A stretch of DNA of 46,092 bases. Source: Pedobacter nanyangensis. GTDB taxonomy: Bacteria > Bacteroidota > Bacteroidia > Sphingobacteriales > Sphingobacteriaceae. Location of the stretch: contig NZ_QMHO01000007.1 in assembly GCF_003313505.1 (NCBI RefSeq), positions 75,396 through 121,487 on the forward strand, read 5' to 3'. The notes under the pieces were generated by a model. The model did not search any database and was not told the origin of the DNA. It was given only the letters and a program-made list of their open reading frames with translations. A program made the position numbers and the translations under genes. Below, piece after piece: positions 9,728 to 18,624 of the stretch (its first letter is position 1; the number at the start of each line of letters is the position of its first letter).

Positions 9728-10003
9728 GTGAGGTATAACATAACAAGAACCATTTACAAGGCGTTTTTTTTGGTTGTTTTGGCAGTTTCTGTCTGTAATT
9801 ATGCTATAGCTCAAGATGATCCTGAACCAGACGACGGACCTGGAACTCCTTGCCCCCCAGATTCGGCTTTGGATGATTGCGATCCTGATAATGATGTGCC
9901 AATAGATGGCGGTGCTGGTATTTTGGTGGCCGCAGGGGTGGCCTACGGGATTAAAAAAGTTTACGATAAACGCAAGCAAAATAAAACTTCAGCAGCCGCT
10001 TAG
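9728..10003 (+). CDS. Small exported PID-CTERM protein
   Basis: About 91 aa. There is no in-frame ATG before the signal peptide. GTG at 9728 gives a good n-region (RYNITRTIYK) and TTG at 9716 is the alternative, with an in-frame stop just upstream at 9713. The signal peptide ends at NYAIAQ. A Pro/Asp-rich linker with three cysteines follows (DDPEPDDGPGTPCPP). The C-terminus is VPIDGGAGILVAAGVAYG then Lys/Arg-rich KKVYDKRKQ: a VPIDGG motif, one hydrophobic segment and a basic tail. This tripartite arrangement is the Bacteroidota PID-CTERM sorting signal, analogous in layout to PEP-CTERM. The processing enzyme is not encoded here. The gene converges on the kinase gene with 4 bp between stops. 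Mature function unknown. Confidence 0.72.
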   Translation: MRYNITRTIYKAFFLVVLAVSVCNYAIAQDDPEPDDGPGTPCPPDSALDDCDPDNDVPIDGGAGILVAAGVAYGIKKVYDKRKQNKTSAAA

Positions 10004-10007
10004 TTTC

Positions 10008-10871
10008 CTAACCGGCTTGCTCTAATATTCCTTCTCTTTTTAAGATATATTCGAAGATACCCTCGATCGGTTTTTGTAGTGTTTTGCCAATCTTAAGATT
10101 GTTTTCTGCAAACACGGCTCTTAATTCTTCTTGGTAGTAGTAGCTGATAGAGCCCACAAAATTACACTCTAGGGTTTTGTAGTTTTTATAATCCCTAACG
10201 TTCGAGTCGATAAACTCTTGAAAGCCGTCCCTCAGAGTCTTTTGGATGAATGGATGCTGTCTATGATGCACCATGAATCGGCTAAAGGTGGCAAGGTAGG
10301 AGTTAGGGAAAGGTTTTTGGTAAATGTTTTCGACCACAATGTCTTTAGTGATCTGGAAGGTTTCCTCAAAAATCTCCCGTAAATCAGCTGGCATAGATTT
10401 GTGCAGGAAGGAAATCAGCATTTTTTTGCCGAAATAGGTGCCAGAACCCTCGTCTCCTAAAATATAGCCCAAACCATGCTTGCCGTTGTAAACATTCTGT
10501 CCATCGTAATAGGCAATGTTTGAGCCGGTGCCCAAAATGCAGGCCAAGCCCTTTTTGTCGCCACAGGTGGCATAAGCTGAGCCCAGTAAATCATGATCTA
10601 CACTGATAAAGGCATTTTTGAAAAAAGAGGAAAGACCATTGGAGATGATCTCATGTTTATCGGGATTTAAACAGCCTGCACCAAAAAAGTAAACCTCTTT
10701 AACTTGGTTGGCCACTGCCGAAATATCTTTGTTCTTCGAAAGAATCCTTACCACATCTTGGGCATTGGCAAAATATGGATTAATGCCTTGGGTACTGAAT
10801 GAAAGTGTTTGGCTTGGGCTGTAGGCCATCCAGTCTGTTTTGGACGAGCCGCTATCTGCAACTAAAATCAT
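10008..10871 (-). CDS. BadF/BadG-type ATPase, N-acetylglucosamine kinase-like
   Basis: 287 aa, cytoplasmic, in the ASKHA (actin/hexokinase) fold family. The N-terminal phosphate-1 motif is visible as ADSGSSKTDW at residues ~5-14. The phosphate-2 region is LGTGSNIAYYDG, followed by GLGYILGDEGSGTYFGKK, characteristic of the N-acetylglucosamine/glucosamine kinase branch of BadF/BadG/BcrA/BcrD proteins. Likely reaction: ATP-dependent 6-phosphorylation of GlcNAc or another amino sugar, for example during cell-wall sugar recycling. The start is 20 bp past the TolC gene stop, so it may be the last gene of the RND operon, although no functional link to efflux is evident. Substrate specificity cannot be read from the sequence. 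Confidence 0.85.
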   Translation of the reverse strand: MILVADSGSSKTDWMAYSPSQTLSFSTQGINPYFANAQDVVRILSKNKDISAVANQVKEVYFFGAGCLNPDKHEIISNGLSSFFKNAFISVDHDLLGSAYATCGDKKGLACILGTGSNIAYYDGQNVYNGKHGLGYILGDEGSGTYFGKKMLISFLHKSMPADLREIFEETFQITKDIVVENIYQKPFPNSYLATFSRFMVHHRQHPFIQKTLRDGFQEFIDSNVRDYKNYKTLECNFVGSISYYYQEELRAVFAENNLKIGKTLQKPIEGIFEYILKREGILEQAG

Positions 10872-10890
10872 CCCCTAAAATAAAAAAATA

Positions 10891-12204
10891 TTACAAATTT
10901 AACGTACCGCTAATCTGTTTTAGATAGATTTCCGACAATTTTGCCTGGTATTTGATTTCAAGGTACCTGTTGTTGGCATTAATGGCGTTTCTTTGGGCCT
11001 CACGCAATTCTAAGGGAGTAATATTGCCAAGCCTGTATTTTTCCAAAGTAATGTCTAAATTTTGATTAGCCAGACTGACGTTTCCTTGTTCTAATTTTAC
11101 CAATTCCAAAAAAGTAGTATAGTCTTGGTAGGCTTCGGTAAGCTGTGCAACAAGGTTTTGTTTGGTTTGCTCTACTTGTGTTTTTGCCGTGTTGATATTC
11201 ACTTTGGCATTGCGTTCGTTTTGGCGCTGTAAAAAGCCATTAAAGATATTGATGCTAGCTGTTAGCCCATAGCTAAAGCCCCGAGCCCTAAACTGCGTGT
11301 TAAATCCAGTGGGCGATTCGCTTTTGTTAAAATCATACCCGCTGTTAACACTAATTTGTGGGTAGCGACTACCTTGAACCTGTTTCAAGCTCAGCTCTGC
11401 TACTCGTTGGTTTAGGATGGCACTTTGCAAGGTTGGGTTTAATTGTTCAAGTTGCGAAGCAAGGGTTGTGTAGTTAAGGCTTCCGTCAATGTCGAAAAAA
11501 TCATCTACCGCGAACTTGATGTTGATGTCTCTTGCCAAGAGCCTGTTTAGTGCCACCATGTAGTTGTTCAACAGGTTTTTTTGCTGAAGGTAGGTGGAAG
11601 TGTCGGTATTGTAATCTACTTGTGCGGCTACCACATCAAGTTTTGAACCGCGGCCTATTTTCAGCTTACTGTCCGCTATGCGTAAACGTAATGCCGAAAC
11701 GTCAATGGTGCTGTCGGCGGCAATCACTAATTGTTGTTGCTTGGCAATATTGTAATATGCGGTAAGCACTTCCGTAATGGTGTTGAGGATTTGGGTATTT
11801 ACATTTTTTTCGCCCTGCTGCTCCAAAGTTTTTAAGCGTTCATAATTGGCAAACATGCTAAAACCGTCAAACACGGTCCAGTTAATGCCAAAGCCGTAGC
11901 CCATATTGCTATTTCTGGCGCCATTAATTCTTCGTTCGGTACCGCTGGCTTGGGTTTGTACCGTATTTTGCCTGCTGCCGCCTGTCGAAAAATCTCCGGT
12001 GAGCACAGGCAACATTCCTGCATTGCCCCAATTGGAGTTGTTCTTGGCGATCTCTACTTCGTTCTTGATCAGCTTAATGTCGTAGTTATTCTTTAAAGCA
12101 ATGCTGATGGCTTCTTGTAAAGTCAGTTTTTCCTGTGCGAAAACCGTTGAAATACTACATAAGCAAATTGCGAGGGTGGCGTATATGTATGATTTGATTT
12201 TCAT
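10891..12204 (-). CDS. TolC-family outer membrane efflux protein
   Basis: 437 aa with signal peptide MKIKSYIYATLAICLCSISTVFAQ. The mature protein shows the two-fold repeated, Gln/Asn-rich helical pattern of TolC proteins: LTLQEAISIALKNNYDIKL near the N-terminus, a central KIGRGSKLDVVAAQVDY and a C-terminal LGNITPLELREAQRN. Length matches the family. It forms the outer-membrane channel of the tripartite pump with the two upstream genes. The gap to the pump gene stop is only 6 bp, so it is almost certainly co-transcribed. There is no lipobox Cys, unlike the NodT-type homologue at 38050. Confidence 0.93.
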   Translation of the reverse strand: MKIKSYIYATLAICLCSISTVFAQEKLTLQEAISIALKNNYDIKLIKNEVEIAKNNSNWGNAGMLPVLTGDFSTGGSRQNTVQTQASGTERRINGARNSNMGYGFGINWTVFDGFSMFANYERLKTLEQQGEKNVNTQILNTITEVLTAYYNIAKQQQLVIAADSTIDVSALRLRIADSKLKIGRGSKLDVVAAQVDYNTDTSTYLQQKNLLNNYMVALNRLLARDINIKFAVDDFFDIDGSLNYTTLASQLEQLNPTLQSAILNQRVAELSLKQVQGSRYPQISVNSGYDFNKSESPTGFNTQFRARGFSYGLTASINIFNGFLQRQNERNAKVNINTAKTQVEQTKQNLVAQLTEAYQDYTTFLELVKLEQGNVSLANQNLDITLEKYRLGNITPLELREAQRNAINANNRYLEIKYQAKLSEIYLKQISGTLNL

Positions 12205-12210
12205 TTTGCG

Positions 12211-15200
12211 CTATTGGTTTTTCGGTTTTTCTTCATCGGCCAATGCCGCAGCTAGCGATTGCTTAAGGTCGGTGTTTTCTTTGTGCTCTTTTGACCACAT
12301 GGAATAAATGGCCGGGATTACAAAGAGGGTGAGTATCAGCGAGAAAAGTGTACCTCCAATAATTACTGTTCCCATGCTCATGCGGCTTTTGGCTGCTGCA
12401 CCCAAGGCCATGGCAATAGGCAAGGCTCCAATGGCAATGGCCAAACTGGTCATTAAAATTGGGCGCAACCTCGAAACGGCAGCTTCTCTAATGGCTTCCT
12501 GTACCGACTTGCCCTGTTCTTTAAGCTGGTTGGCAAATTCAACAATCAAGATACCATTTTTGGTTACCAGGCCAATGAGCATAATGGTGCCAATTTGGCT
12601 AAAAATGTTCCAGCTTTGCCCGCATAGCCAAAGGGATAGAAATGCTCCTGCAACGGCCATGGGCACGGTTAAAATAATGATGATTGGATCTTTAAAGCTT
12701 TCAAATTGTGCCGCTAAGATGAGGTAAACGAGTAAAAGCGCCAATCCAAAAGCAAACATGGTGTTGGAGGAACTTTCTTTAAAGTCTCTGGATTCGCCAC
12801 TTAAATCGGTGGTAAAACTTTCGTCGAGAACCTTGGCGGCAATTCTATCCATGGCCTCAATCCCATCACCAATACTTCTGCCTGGAGCTAAACCTGCCGA
12901 AACCGTAGCGGAAATAAACCTGTTATTACGGTACAATTGTGGAGGACTACTTTCTTCCTTAGCAGTTACTAGGTTGTCCAACTGGATCAGTTGGTCCTTA
13001 TCATTTCTCACATAAACCGAACTTAGGTCAAGTGGGTCTTTCCTGTTGCTTACATCAAATTGTCCAATTACCTGATATTGCTTGCCGTTCATGAAAAAGT
13101 AGGAAAAGCGCTGCCCGCTTAGGCCCAGTTGTAGGGTTTGTGCAATATCTACAATAGAAACCCCTAGGTTTTTGGCTTTGTCTCTATCAATGGTAAGGTT
13201 AATTTCTGGCTTGTTAAATTTCAGGTTCACGTCGGAAGTGGTGAAAGTTGGATCCTGTGATACTTCTTCCATAAACAACGGGACTTTCTCCCTAAGTTTT
13301 TCAAAATTCTGTGCCTGGATAATGTAACTTATCGGCAAGCCGCCTCTCCGGCCTACAGAAATGGTGGGCTGTTGGGTAACGGTTACCTTGCCTTCGGTAT
13401 ATTTGCGGGTGATTTTGGTGAGTTGCTCCGCAATTTCTTTTTGGCTTCTTTCCCTCTTTCCCGGATCAACTAAGCCCATTCTTACAAAGCCCGAATTGGT
13501 TGAGCCCGCACCGCCAAAACCTGGCGAAGTAATGGTAATATTAACATTTTTTTCCGGAACCGAATCCAAAACCATTTGGTTAATTTTCATCATAAACCTA
13601 TCGGTATAGGCAAAAGAAGTGCCTTCTGGGGTGGTTACGCTCATGTTGATGGCGCTTCGGTCATCGTAAGGTGCGGTTTCTTTGGGCAATACCTTCCAGA
13701 AAAGGAAAATCAATCCGGCACAAACCAGTATAATTGGAGCGGCCAACCAGCGGCGTTTTAGGAATTTCTCTAAATTGGTGTGATAGCCTTCATTTAATTT
13801 GATGAAGTAAGGCTCGGTTATGCGATAAAACTTGGAAGGTTTGTGCCCGCCCTTTTTCATCAGATAGGCATTTAACATTGGGGTAAGCGTAAGTGATACA
13901 AAGGCGGAAATGAGTACCGCTGCACCAATGGTGACCCCAAACTCCCTAAATAAACGGCCAACAAAGCCTTGTAAAAAGATTACGGGAAGGAAAACAGCCG
14001 CCAACGTAATGGATATTGAAATTACGGCAAAGAAAATTTCATTGGAACCTTTAATGGCCGCTTCAATTGGAGATAAGCCTTCTTCTACTTTTTTAAAGAT
14101 ATTTTCGGTAACCACAATTCCGTCGTCAACCACTAAGCCTGTGGCCAAAACAATGGCCAATAATGTGAGTACATTAATGGAAAAGCCAAAAATGTACATG
14201 ATGAAAAAGGTAGCGATTAAGGAAACCGGGATATCGATCAATGGCCTAAAGGCAATGCCCCAATCTCTAAAGAAAAGGTAGATGATGAGAATTACCAGCA
14301 CCAGTGAAATCAGAATAGTTTCGGCTACCTCGGTTACCGATCGTTTGATGAACTGTGTGGTATCTAAGGAAACCTTAAGTTTGATATCGCTGGGCATATC
14401 GGCCTGCAGTTTTTCAAACCTTTTGTAGAATTCCTTGCTGATGTCGAGATAATTGGCCCCTGGTTGCGGGATAACCCCCACGGCCACCATCGGCTTCCCC
14501 GATTCGCGTAGTACAGTTTCTTCATTCTCAGAGCCAATTTCGGCCACTGCCACATCTTGAAGTTTTACCACGCTGCTGCTATCTGCTTTAATGATCAAAT
14601 TGTTAAACTGTTCTGCATTGGTAAGCTTGCCGAGTGTTTTAACGGTAAGCTCGGTAGAAGCTCCCGTTAGCTTTCCCGAAGGAAGCTCAACGTTTTCTCG
14701 GTCCAGTGCTGAGACAATATCCTGCGAAGTAAGCCCGTAAGAAGCCAGTTTAGCAGGGTCTATCCTAATCCGCATGGCATATTTTCGCTGTCCCTGAATT
14801 TGCATGCTACTTACCCCTGGTATGGTTTGTATCCTATCGGCAATTACGTTTTCGGCAAAATCACTCAAATCTGTTACGCCACGTTTATCGCTCTGTATCG
14901 TCATGGAAATGATCGCGTCTGAATTGGCATCGGCCTTACTTACGATGGGCAGCCCGTCAATATCTTTTGGTAAATTCCTCGCAGCTTGCGATACCTTGTC
15001 GCGAACGTCATTGGCCGCCACATCAATATCTTTTCCAAGATTAAATTCAATAGTAATGTTGCTGGTGCCCTGGTTACTGGACGAGGTGATGTTCCTGATC
15101 CCGTCAATGGAATTGATGGATTTTTCTAGCGGCTCCGTAATCTGGGATTCGATGATGTCAGAGTTGGCCCCGGGATAGGAGGTACGTACCGAAATGATAG

Positions 15201-15327
15201 AAGGATCGATAGAAGGGTATTCCCGTATACCCAAGAAATTATAGCCAATTATCCCGAAAAGGATAATGATGAGGTTCATCACAATGGCCAGCACGGGCCT
15301 TTTGATACTGGTGGTTGAAATACTCAT
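12211..15327 (-). CDS. RND-family (AcrB/HAE1-like) efflux pump permease
   Basis: 1038 aa, inner membrane, a proton-driven multidrug or solute exporter. The N-terminus MSISTTSIKRPVLAIVMNLI is the usual cytoplasmic lead into TM1. TM4 contains GLVVDDGIVVTENI with the paired Asp residues of the proton relay. There are two large periplasmic loops, and the second half has the TM10-11 pattern with LIGLVTKNGILIVEFANQ and RLRPILMTSLAIAIGALP. Length fits the family (~1020-1060). It lies between the adaptor (2-bp gap) and TolC (6-bp gap) genes in one operon. Substrate not inferable. The His-Asn relay variants of heavy-metal CusA pumps are not seen, so the HAE1 branch is more likely. Confidence 0.95.
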   Translation of the reverse strand: MSISTTSIKRPVLAIVMNLIIILFGIIGYNFLGIREYPSIDPSIISVRTSYPGANSDIIESQITEPLEKSINSIDGIRNITSSSNQGTSNITIEFNLGKDIDVAANDVRDKVSQAARNLPKDIDGLPIVSKADANSDAIISMTIQSDKRGVTDLSDFAENVIADRIQTIPGVSSMQIQGQRKYAMRIRIDPAKLASYGLTSQDIVSALDRENVELPSGKLTGASTELTVKTLGKLTNAEQFNNLIIKADSSSVVKLQDVAVAEIGSENEETVLRESGKPMVAVGVIPQPGANYLDISKEFYKRFEKLQADMPSDIKLKVSLDTTQFIKRSVTEVAETILISLVLVILIIYLFFRDWGIAFRPLIDIPVSLIATFFIMYIFGFSINVLTLLAIVLATGLVVDDGIVVTENIFKKVEEGLSPIEAAIKGSNEIFFAVISISITLAAVFLPVIFLQGFVGRLFREFGVTIGAAVLISAFVSLTLTPMLNAYLMKKGGHKPSKFYRITEPYFIKLNEGYHTNLEKFLKRRWLAAPIILVCAGLIFLFWKVLPKETAPYDDRSAINMSVTTPEGTSFAYTDRFMMKINQMVLDSVPEKNVNITITSPGFGGAGSTNSGFVRMGLVDPGKRERSQKEIAEQLTKITRKYTEGKVTVTQQPTISVGRRGGLPISYIIQAQNFEKLREKVPLFMEEVSQDPTFTTSDVNLKFNKPEINLTIDRDKAKNLGVSIVDIAQTLQLGLSGQRFSYFFMNGKQYQVIGQFDVSNRKDPLDLSSVYVRNDKDQLIQLDNLVTAKEESSPPQLYRNNRFISATVSAGLAPGRSIGDGIEAMDRIAAKVLDESFTTDLSGESRDFKESSSNTMFAFGLALLLVYLILAAQFESFKDPIIIILTVPMAVAGAFLSLWLCGQSWNIFSQIGTIMLIGLVTKNGILIVEFANQLKEQGKSVQEAIREAAVSRLRPILMTSLAIAIGALPIAMALGAAAKSRMSMGTVIIGGTLFSLILTLFVIPAIYSMWSKEHKENTDLKQSLAAALADEEKPKNQ

Positions 15328-15329
15328 GC

Positions 15330-16418
15330 TTACTTCTTGGCTATTTTAACTTTCACATCTGCATCAGGTTTCAGGGCCATGGCACCTGTAGTAAGTACGG
15401 TATCGCCGATATTCAGGCCTGAAAGCACTAAGATTCTATCTGCCGTTCTGGTACCGGTTTCCACAGGTACTTGTTGGGCCTTGCCATTTTTTGCAATGTA
15501 AACTACTTTGCCTTTAAGCACGGGTATTACCGCTTCTGTGGGGATCAATATGGCATCTTTAATGGTAGCTAGTGCCAATTTCACTTTGGCAAAAGAGCCC
15601 GGGAGCAGTTCGCCGCCAACATTTGGCGCCAAGGCTTTAATTTGTAGGGTCCTGGTAGCTTGGTTGATGCCGGGCTCTATGGCAAATACTTTTCCAGAGA
15701 ACGTTTTATTGCTGCCATCAATATTAAATGAGATGGCACTGTTTGGTTTTAGTTGCGAAACGTATTTCTCTGGAATAGAAAAATTGATTTTTACCGGGTT
15801 GATACTTAGTAGGTTGGCAATGTTTGTGCTTGGGGTAATGTACTCGCCTACAGAAATATTGCGTAAGCCCACTTTACCGCTAAAAGGAGCTAGGATAGTT
15901 GTTTTGGCAAGCTGTGCCCTAATTAACTGTACCTGTGATTTCAGCGCCTGTAATTCGGCCAAAGAAGTGTCGTATTCCTCTTGGCTGATGGCACCTTTTG
16001 CCAGCAGTTGCCTGGCTCTGTTTTCGTTACTTGCAGATAAGTTTTGCCGGGTCAGCACTTCTTTAAGTTGTGCCTGTATATCTCTGTCGTTGATCTTAAC
16101 CAGGGCGGTGCCTTTGCTTACATTGCTTCCTTCTTTGAAGTAGATACCGGTAACCAAACCAGCTACCTCGCTTCTTAAAGTTACGGCTTCGTTGGCTTCA
16201 ATACTTCCCGTAATGTCCAAATTGCTTGAAAAATCACTGGTAGCGGCAATAATTCCATCAACGTTTAACGGGGCTCCTCCTTTACCTTTGCCGCCTTTTC
16301 CACCACCCGCACCGCCTGGGCCGCCGCCTTCAATTTTTTTATTTTCAGTAATTCTGTAATAAACTAGGTAGGCAAGTCCGAGTGCCAATACAAGATAGAA
16401 TATATACCTTTTTTTCAT
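15330..16418 (-). CDS. RND efflux periplasmic adaptor subunit (membrane fusion protein)
   Basis: 362 aa. It is anchored by an N-terminal hydrophobic segment (residues ~5-22), followed by a notable Gly/Lys-only linker at about residues 31-48 (GGGPGGAGGGKGGKGKGG). Then come the barrel-sandwich hybrid (NLDITGSIEANEAVTLRSEV), a helical hairpin (~95-150, RQLLAKGAISQEEYDTS), a second lipoyl half (APFSGKVGLRNISVGEYI) and beta-barrel/membrane-proximal domains ending at VKVKIAKK. It bridges the pump and TolC. As first gene of the operon it should be preceded by the promoter. A 10-bp inverted repeat with 63-bp spacer lies in that upstream region. Confidence 0.93.
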   Translation of the reverse strand: MKKRYIFYLVLALGLAYLVYYRITENKKIEGGGPGGAGGGKGGKGKGGAPLNVDGIIAATSDFSSNLDITGSIEANEAVTLRSEVAGLVTGIYFKEGSNVSKGTALVKINDRDIQAQLKEVLTRQNLSASNENRARQLLAKGAISQEEYDTSLAELQALKSQVQLIRAQLAKTTILAPFSGKVGLRNISVGEYITPSTNIANLLSINPVKINFSIPEKYVSQLKPNSAISFNIDGSNKTFSGKVFAIEPGINQATRTLQIKALAPNVGGELLPGSFAKVKLALATIKDAILIPTEAVIPVLKGKVVYIAKNGKAQQVPVETGTRTADRILVLSGLNIGDTVLTTGAMALKPDADVKVKIAKK

Positions 16419-16729
16419 TTTAATAGTTTGTATTCGGTATAGAAGTTAAATGGTTTATGCTTCGTTTATTTCAGTAGCTAAGCTGGAAATTGCGAAGTGA
16501 ATACAAACAAAAATATCTAATTGTTTTACCATTACTAAGATGTACTAACTATGTTACAGCACTTTGAGGATAAACATTGAGGAAAGAAGTTTTAAATTTT
16601 ATTTTTGTGCCGATACGCTTGGTATTTTAGAACCTGAAGCTTCTATTTTTACCAACAGGAAATGTAAAATAAAGCACCAATGAACAAAGTGTTTTTGGGC
16701 TTTAAGTTATTGAAACAATAAACTATTAA
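16419..16729. other. Divergent intergenic region with long inverted repeat
   Basis: This 311-bp AT-rich spacer separates the RND operon (minus) from the M61 peptidase gene (plus). It must hold both promoters. GTTTGTATTC at 16426-16435 and its exact complement GAATACAAAC at 16499-16508 flank 63 bp just before the adaptor start. A TATTTTTG at 16600-16607 fits the Bacteroidota TAnnTTTG -7 box, with ATTG 20 bp upstream. That is a weak plus-strand promoter candidate. Confidence 0.5.
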
Positions 16730-18550
16730 ATGAAAAAAATCTTAGGAGCAGCATTGTTGCTAACGTTAACCATGGCAGCTAAATCGCAAGTTAAAATTGG
16801 CTTTGAGGTATCTTTTAAAGAGCCGCAGGCACACTACGCCGAGATAGAAATGAACCTGTCGGGCATTGCCGCAAAGGACTACGTAGATTTAAAGATGCCG
16901 GTTTGGACGCCAGGCTCTTATTTGGTGCGTGAGTTTGGGAAAAATGTAGAGAGCTTTACCGCTACGGTAAATGGCAAACCAGCTAAATTTCAAAAGGTAA
17001 CCAAAAACACCTGGCGGGTTTTTAATGCCAAGGCGGCGGCCCTAAAAGTAAATTACAGGGTTTATGCTTTCGAAATATCGGTGCGTACCGCCTTTATCGA
17101 CGAATCGCACGCCTTTCTCTCATCGGCAGGTATTTTCATGTACCCCGCAGGGATGATCAAAAACCCAAGTACTGTAAAGATTGTGCCTTTTGGTAAATGG
17201 GATAAGGTAAGTACAGGTTTGGAACCTGTAGCGGGACAGAAATTTACTTACCATGCGGCTGATTTTGACATCCTATTTGACAGCCCTATAGAAGTTGGTA
17301 ACCAAGATATTTTTGAGTTTACCGCTTCAGGTGTAAAACATGAGGTGGCCATGTATGGCGGGGGCAACTACGACAAGGAGCGTTTAAAAGTTGATATGGC
17401 GAAAATTGTGGAACAGGGAACGGCAATTTTTGGTGATAATCCCAATAAACACTACACCTTTATCGTTCACAATTATGCACAGGGAGGCGGTGGTTTAGAA
17501 CATCTTAATTCAACCGTATTAGGTGCCAGCAGAAACGCCTATGGCACCGAAAAAGGTTACAAAGGATTCCTTTCATTGGTGGCACACGAATATTTCCACT
17601 TATGGAATGTGAAGAGGCTTCGCCCGATAGCTTTAGGCCCGTTTGATTACGACAACGAAAACTACACCACCAACCTTTGGACTGCCGAAGGATTTACTTC
17701 GTACTACGAAAACAAATTATTGATCAGGGCGGGAGCAACCAATAAAACTACCTTTTTAAATGATCTAGTTGGTGGTTTGGGCACCGTAATGAATACTCCA
17801 GGGGCTAAATTCCAGTCGGCCTCCTCATCTAGTTTTGATGCTTGGATCATTGGTTACCGCCCTAATGAAAACTCAAAAAACAGTTCCATTTCTTACTACA
17901 GCAAGGGAGAGGTAATAGGAATGCTGATGGATTTGGAAATTGCCAATGCTACCAAAGGCGCTAAAAGTTTGGATGATGTAATGAAAGCGATGTACGAACA
18001 GGGAAAAGTTCAGAAAAGAGGTTATACGGATGCCGAATTTAAGGCAATGGTAGAAAAAATCAGCGGAATAAGCTTTACCAATTTCTGGGCAAAATATATC
18101 GATGGTGTTGATGATATCGACTTTGAAAAGTTTTTTGCCTATGCGGGAATTGATGCCAAGGCAGAAATTGCTTCGCCAAATAAGCCGTATACCGGGGCTA
18201 CTTTAACCGTATCCAGAACAGTGAATGTTGGTGGTGTTTCCAGAAATTCGCCAGCTTGGATCCAGGGGCTGAACGTTAACGACGAAATTTTGGCTTTAGA
18301 TGGTTCAAGCATTGCTGAGGAAATGCGCAACATTAAGTTGCCAAACCCGGGACTTACCTTAGAGAACTTGCCTACCATCGCTAAAAAACAAGTAGGCGAT
18401 GTCGTAGAAGTAACCGTGAAACGTGATGGGATGGAAAAGAAAATTTCTTTGACCTTAAATGAAAGCCCTAACGTACGGATCAAAGCTAGTTATAATGACA
18501 ATGCTACCGCACAACAATTGGCAGTAAGAAAGCGTTGGATGGGCGTATAA
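16730..18550 (+). CDS. M61-family metallopeptidase with C-terminal PDZ domain
   Basis: 606 aa, exported (MKKILGAALLLTLTMAAKSQ signal). The N-terminal half is the M61 beta domain (MPVWTPGSYLVREFGKNV). The zinc motif is His286-Glu287-x-x-His290 in VAHEYFHLWNVKRLRP, with a downstream Glu in LWTAEGFTSYYENK as third ligand, which is the glycyl-aminopeptidase type pattern. A PDZ domain follows at about residues 490-590 (SPAWIQGLNVNDEILALDG). The expected role is aminopeptidase or endopeptidase trimming of small-residue peptides in the periplasm. Length matches the family (~600). It is monocistronic in appearance, with a strong terminator after it. Confidence 0.93.
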   Translation: MKKILGAALLLTLTMAAKSQVKIGFEVSFKEPQAHYAEIEMNLSGIAAKDYVDLKMPVWTPGSYLVREFGKNVESFTATVNGKPAKFQKVTKNTWRVFNAKAAALKVNYRVYAFEISVRTAFIDESHAFLSSAGIFMYPAGMIKNPSTVKIVPFGKWDKVSTGLEPVAGQKFTYHAADFDILFDSPIEVGNQDIFEFTASGVKHEVAMYGGGNYDKERLKVDMAKIVEQGTAIFGDNPNKHYTFIVHNYAQGGGGLEHLNSTVLGASRNAYGTEKGYKGFLSLVAHEYFHLWNVKRLRPIALGPFDYDNENYTTNLWTAEGFTSYYENKLLIRAGATNKTTFLNDLVGGLGTVMNTPGAKFQSASSSSFDAWIIGYRPNENSKNSSISYYSKGEVIGMLMDLEIANATKGAKSLDDVMKAMYEQGKVQKRGYTDAEFKAMVEKISGISFTNFWAKYIDGVDDIDFEKFFAYAGIDAKAEIASPNKPYTGATLTVSRTVNVGGVSRNSPAWIQGLNVNDEILALDGSSIAEEMRNIKLPNPGLTLENLPTIAKKQVGDVVEVTVKRDGMEKKISLTLNESPNVRIKASYNDNATAQQLAVRKRWMGV

Positions 18551-18562
18551 ATGCCAAAGCAT

Positions 18563-18606
18563 AAAAAGACAAAGGCCCCGCAACTTTGCGGGGCCTTTGT
18601 CTTTTT
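18563..18606. terminator. Bidirectional terminator, M61 gene / beta-barrel gene
   Basis: A perfect 20-bp stem (AAAAAGACAAAGGCCCCGCA with its complement) encloses a 4-nt loop. A runs on one side and T runs on the other make it work in both directions, as expected between these convergent genes. Confidence 0.95.
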
Positions 18607-18624
18607 AAATTGCTTCGCTCCAAT

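Noticed and set aside
15508..16143. 211-codon plus-strand frame opposite the RND adaptor
   Set aside because: Shadow of a clear membrane-fusion-protein gene, with no independent motif.
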